Program-made: the position numbers and the translations under genes | Source of the DNA: JBNNGK01 sp050268245 | GTDB taxonomy: Bacteria > Pseudomonadota > Gammaproteobacteria > Enterobacterales > Enterobacteriaceae | Direction of reading: 5' to 3' | Assembly: GCF_050268245.1 (NCBI RefSeq) | Contig: NZ_JBNNGK010000006.1 | Span: forward strand, 156,350-220,349 | DNA length: 64,000 nucleotides | Shown: piece by piece, positions 63,914-64,000 of the stretch | Layout: every line of letters starts with the position of its first letter | How positions within the stretch are numbered: the first letter of the stretch is position 1 | Notes under the pieces: model-generated | The model's input: the letters and a program-made list of their open reading frames with translations, nothing else | The model's database searches: none | What the model was told of the DNA's origin: nothing

Positions 63914-64000
63914 ATGCCTGGCAGTGTCCTACTCTCGCATGGGGAGACCCCACACTACCATCGGCGCTACGGCGTTTCACTTCTGAGTTCGGCATGGGGT
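63914..64000 (-). rRNA. rrf: 5S ribosomal RNA, partial
   Basis: The right edge is the 3' portion of a 5S gene on the minus strand. It reads ACCCCATGCCGAACTCAGAA, CGCCGTAGCGCCGATGGTAG and GTCTCCCCATGCGAGAGTAG, ending near CTGCCAGGCAT. The 5' end lies beyond the window. This is the end of an rrn operon next to yfiM. Confidence 0.95.

Overview
The window is chromosomal DNA from a member of the Enterobacterales, most likely Yersiniaceae and Serratia-like. Most genes read as full-length orthologues of E. coli genes (rseCBA-rpoE, nadB, trmN, srmB, grcA, ung, grpE, nadK, recN, bamE, ratAB, smpB, ssrA, ygaVP, ygaC, asr, nrdHIEF, proVWX, mprA-emrAB, yfiF, trxC, yfiP, yfiQ, pssA, yfiM, 5S rRNA). The accessory content is typical of Serratia or Yersinia: a PhlA-type phospholipase with an ankyrin partner, and a gamma4-type fimbrial cluster. 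The genus is an inference; no 16S sequence lies in the window.

Layout. 1-10.1 kb: the start of lepA, an unrecognised membrane protein, the sigma-E operon (rpoE-rseA-rseB-rseC, leftward), nadB, trmN/srmB, then the leftward phlA-ankyrin pair, which has a flagellar-type promoter and a hexanucleotide microsatellite. 10.2-17.7 kb: grcA with tandem FNR sites, ung, grpE with a heat-shock promoter, nadK, recN with two LexA boxes, bamE, ratAB, smpB and tmRNA. 17.7-25 kb: a dead P4-type integrase beside ssrA, ygaVP, an IroE-like esterase, a run of small lipoproteins (two too small for ordinary gene calling), a methyltransferase, DoxX, smrA, small conserved unknowns and ygaC. 25-29.2 kb: a LysR/MFS/SnoaL-like module, asr, and a 135-bp tandem repeat array. 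29.2-42 kb: nrdHIEF under NrdR boxes, a 2-HCT citrate/malate transporter divergent from a CitAB-type two-component system, and proVW followed by two different proX genes. 42.2-49.7 kb: LysR and YgaY-like MFS, then mprA, an extra outer-membrane channel, emrA and emrB. 49.7-57.7 kb: yfiF, then a leftward fimbrial cluster with DUF1120-type subunits at both ends; its usher carries an in-frame stop and its minor subunit a frameshift, and an AT-rich 1-kb leader lies upstream. 57.7-64 kb: trxC, yfiP, yfiQ, pssA, yfiM and the tail of an rrn operon on the minus strand.

Themes. The core is envelope and stress physiology with regulatory sites that can be read directly: sigma-E (rpoE, bamE), sigma-32 (grpE), LexA (recN), FNR (grcA), NrdR (nrd) and sigma-28 (phlA). 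Accessory changes cluster at intergenic points: beside ssrA, between asr and nrdH, and between yfiF and trxC. I found no CRISPR array, intact prophage or insertion sequence. The least explained elements are the micro-lipoprotein operon at 20.3-20.95 kb, the doubly broken fimbrial operon with duplicated ends, and the extra proX. The gene families named here come from sequence recognition by eye, not from database searches.
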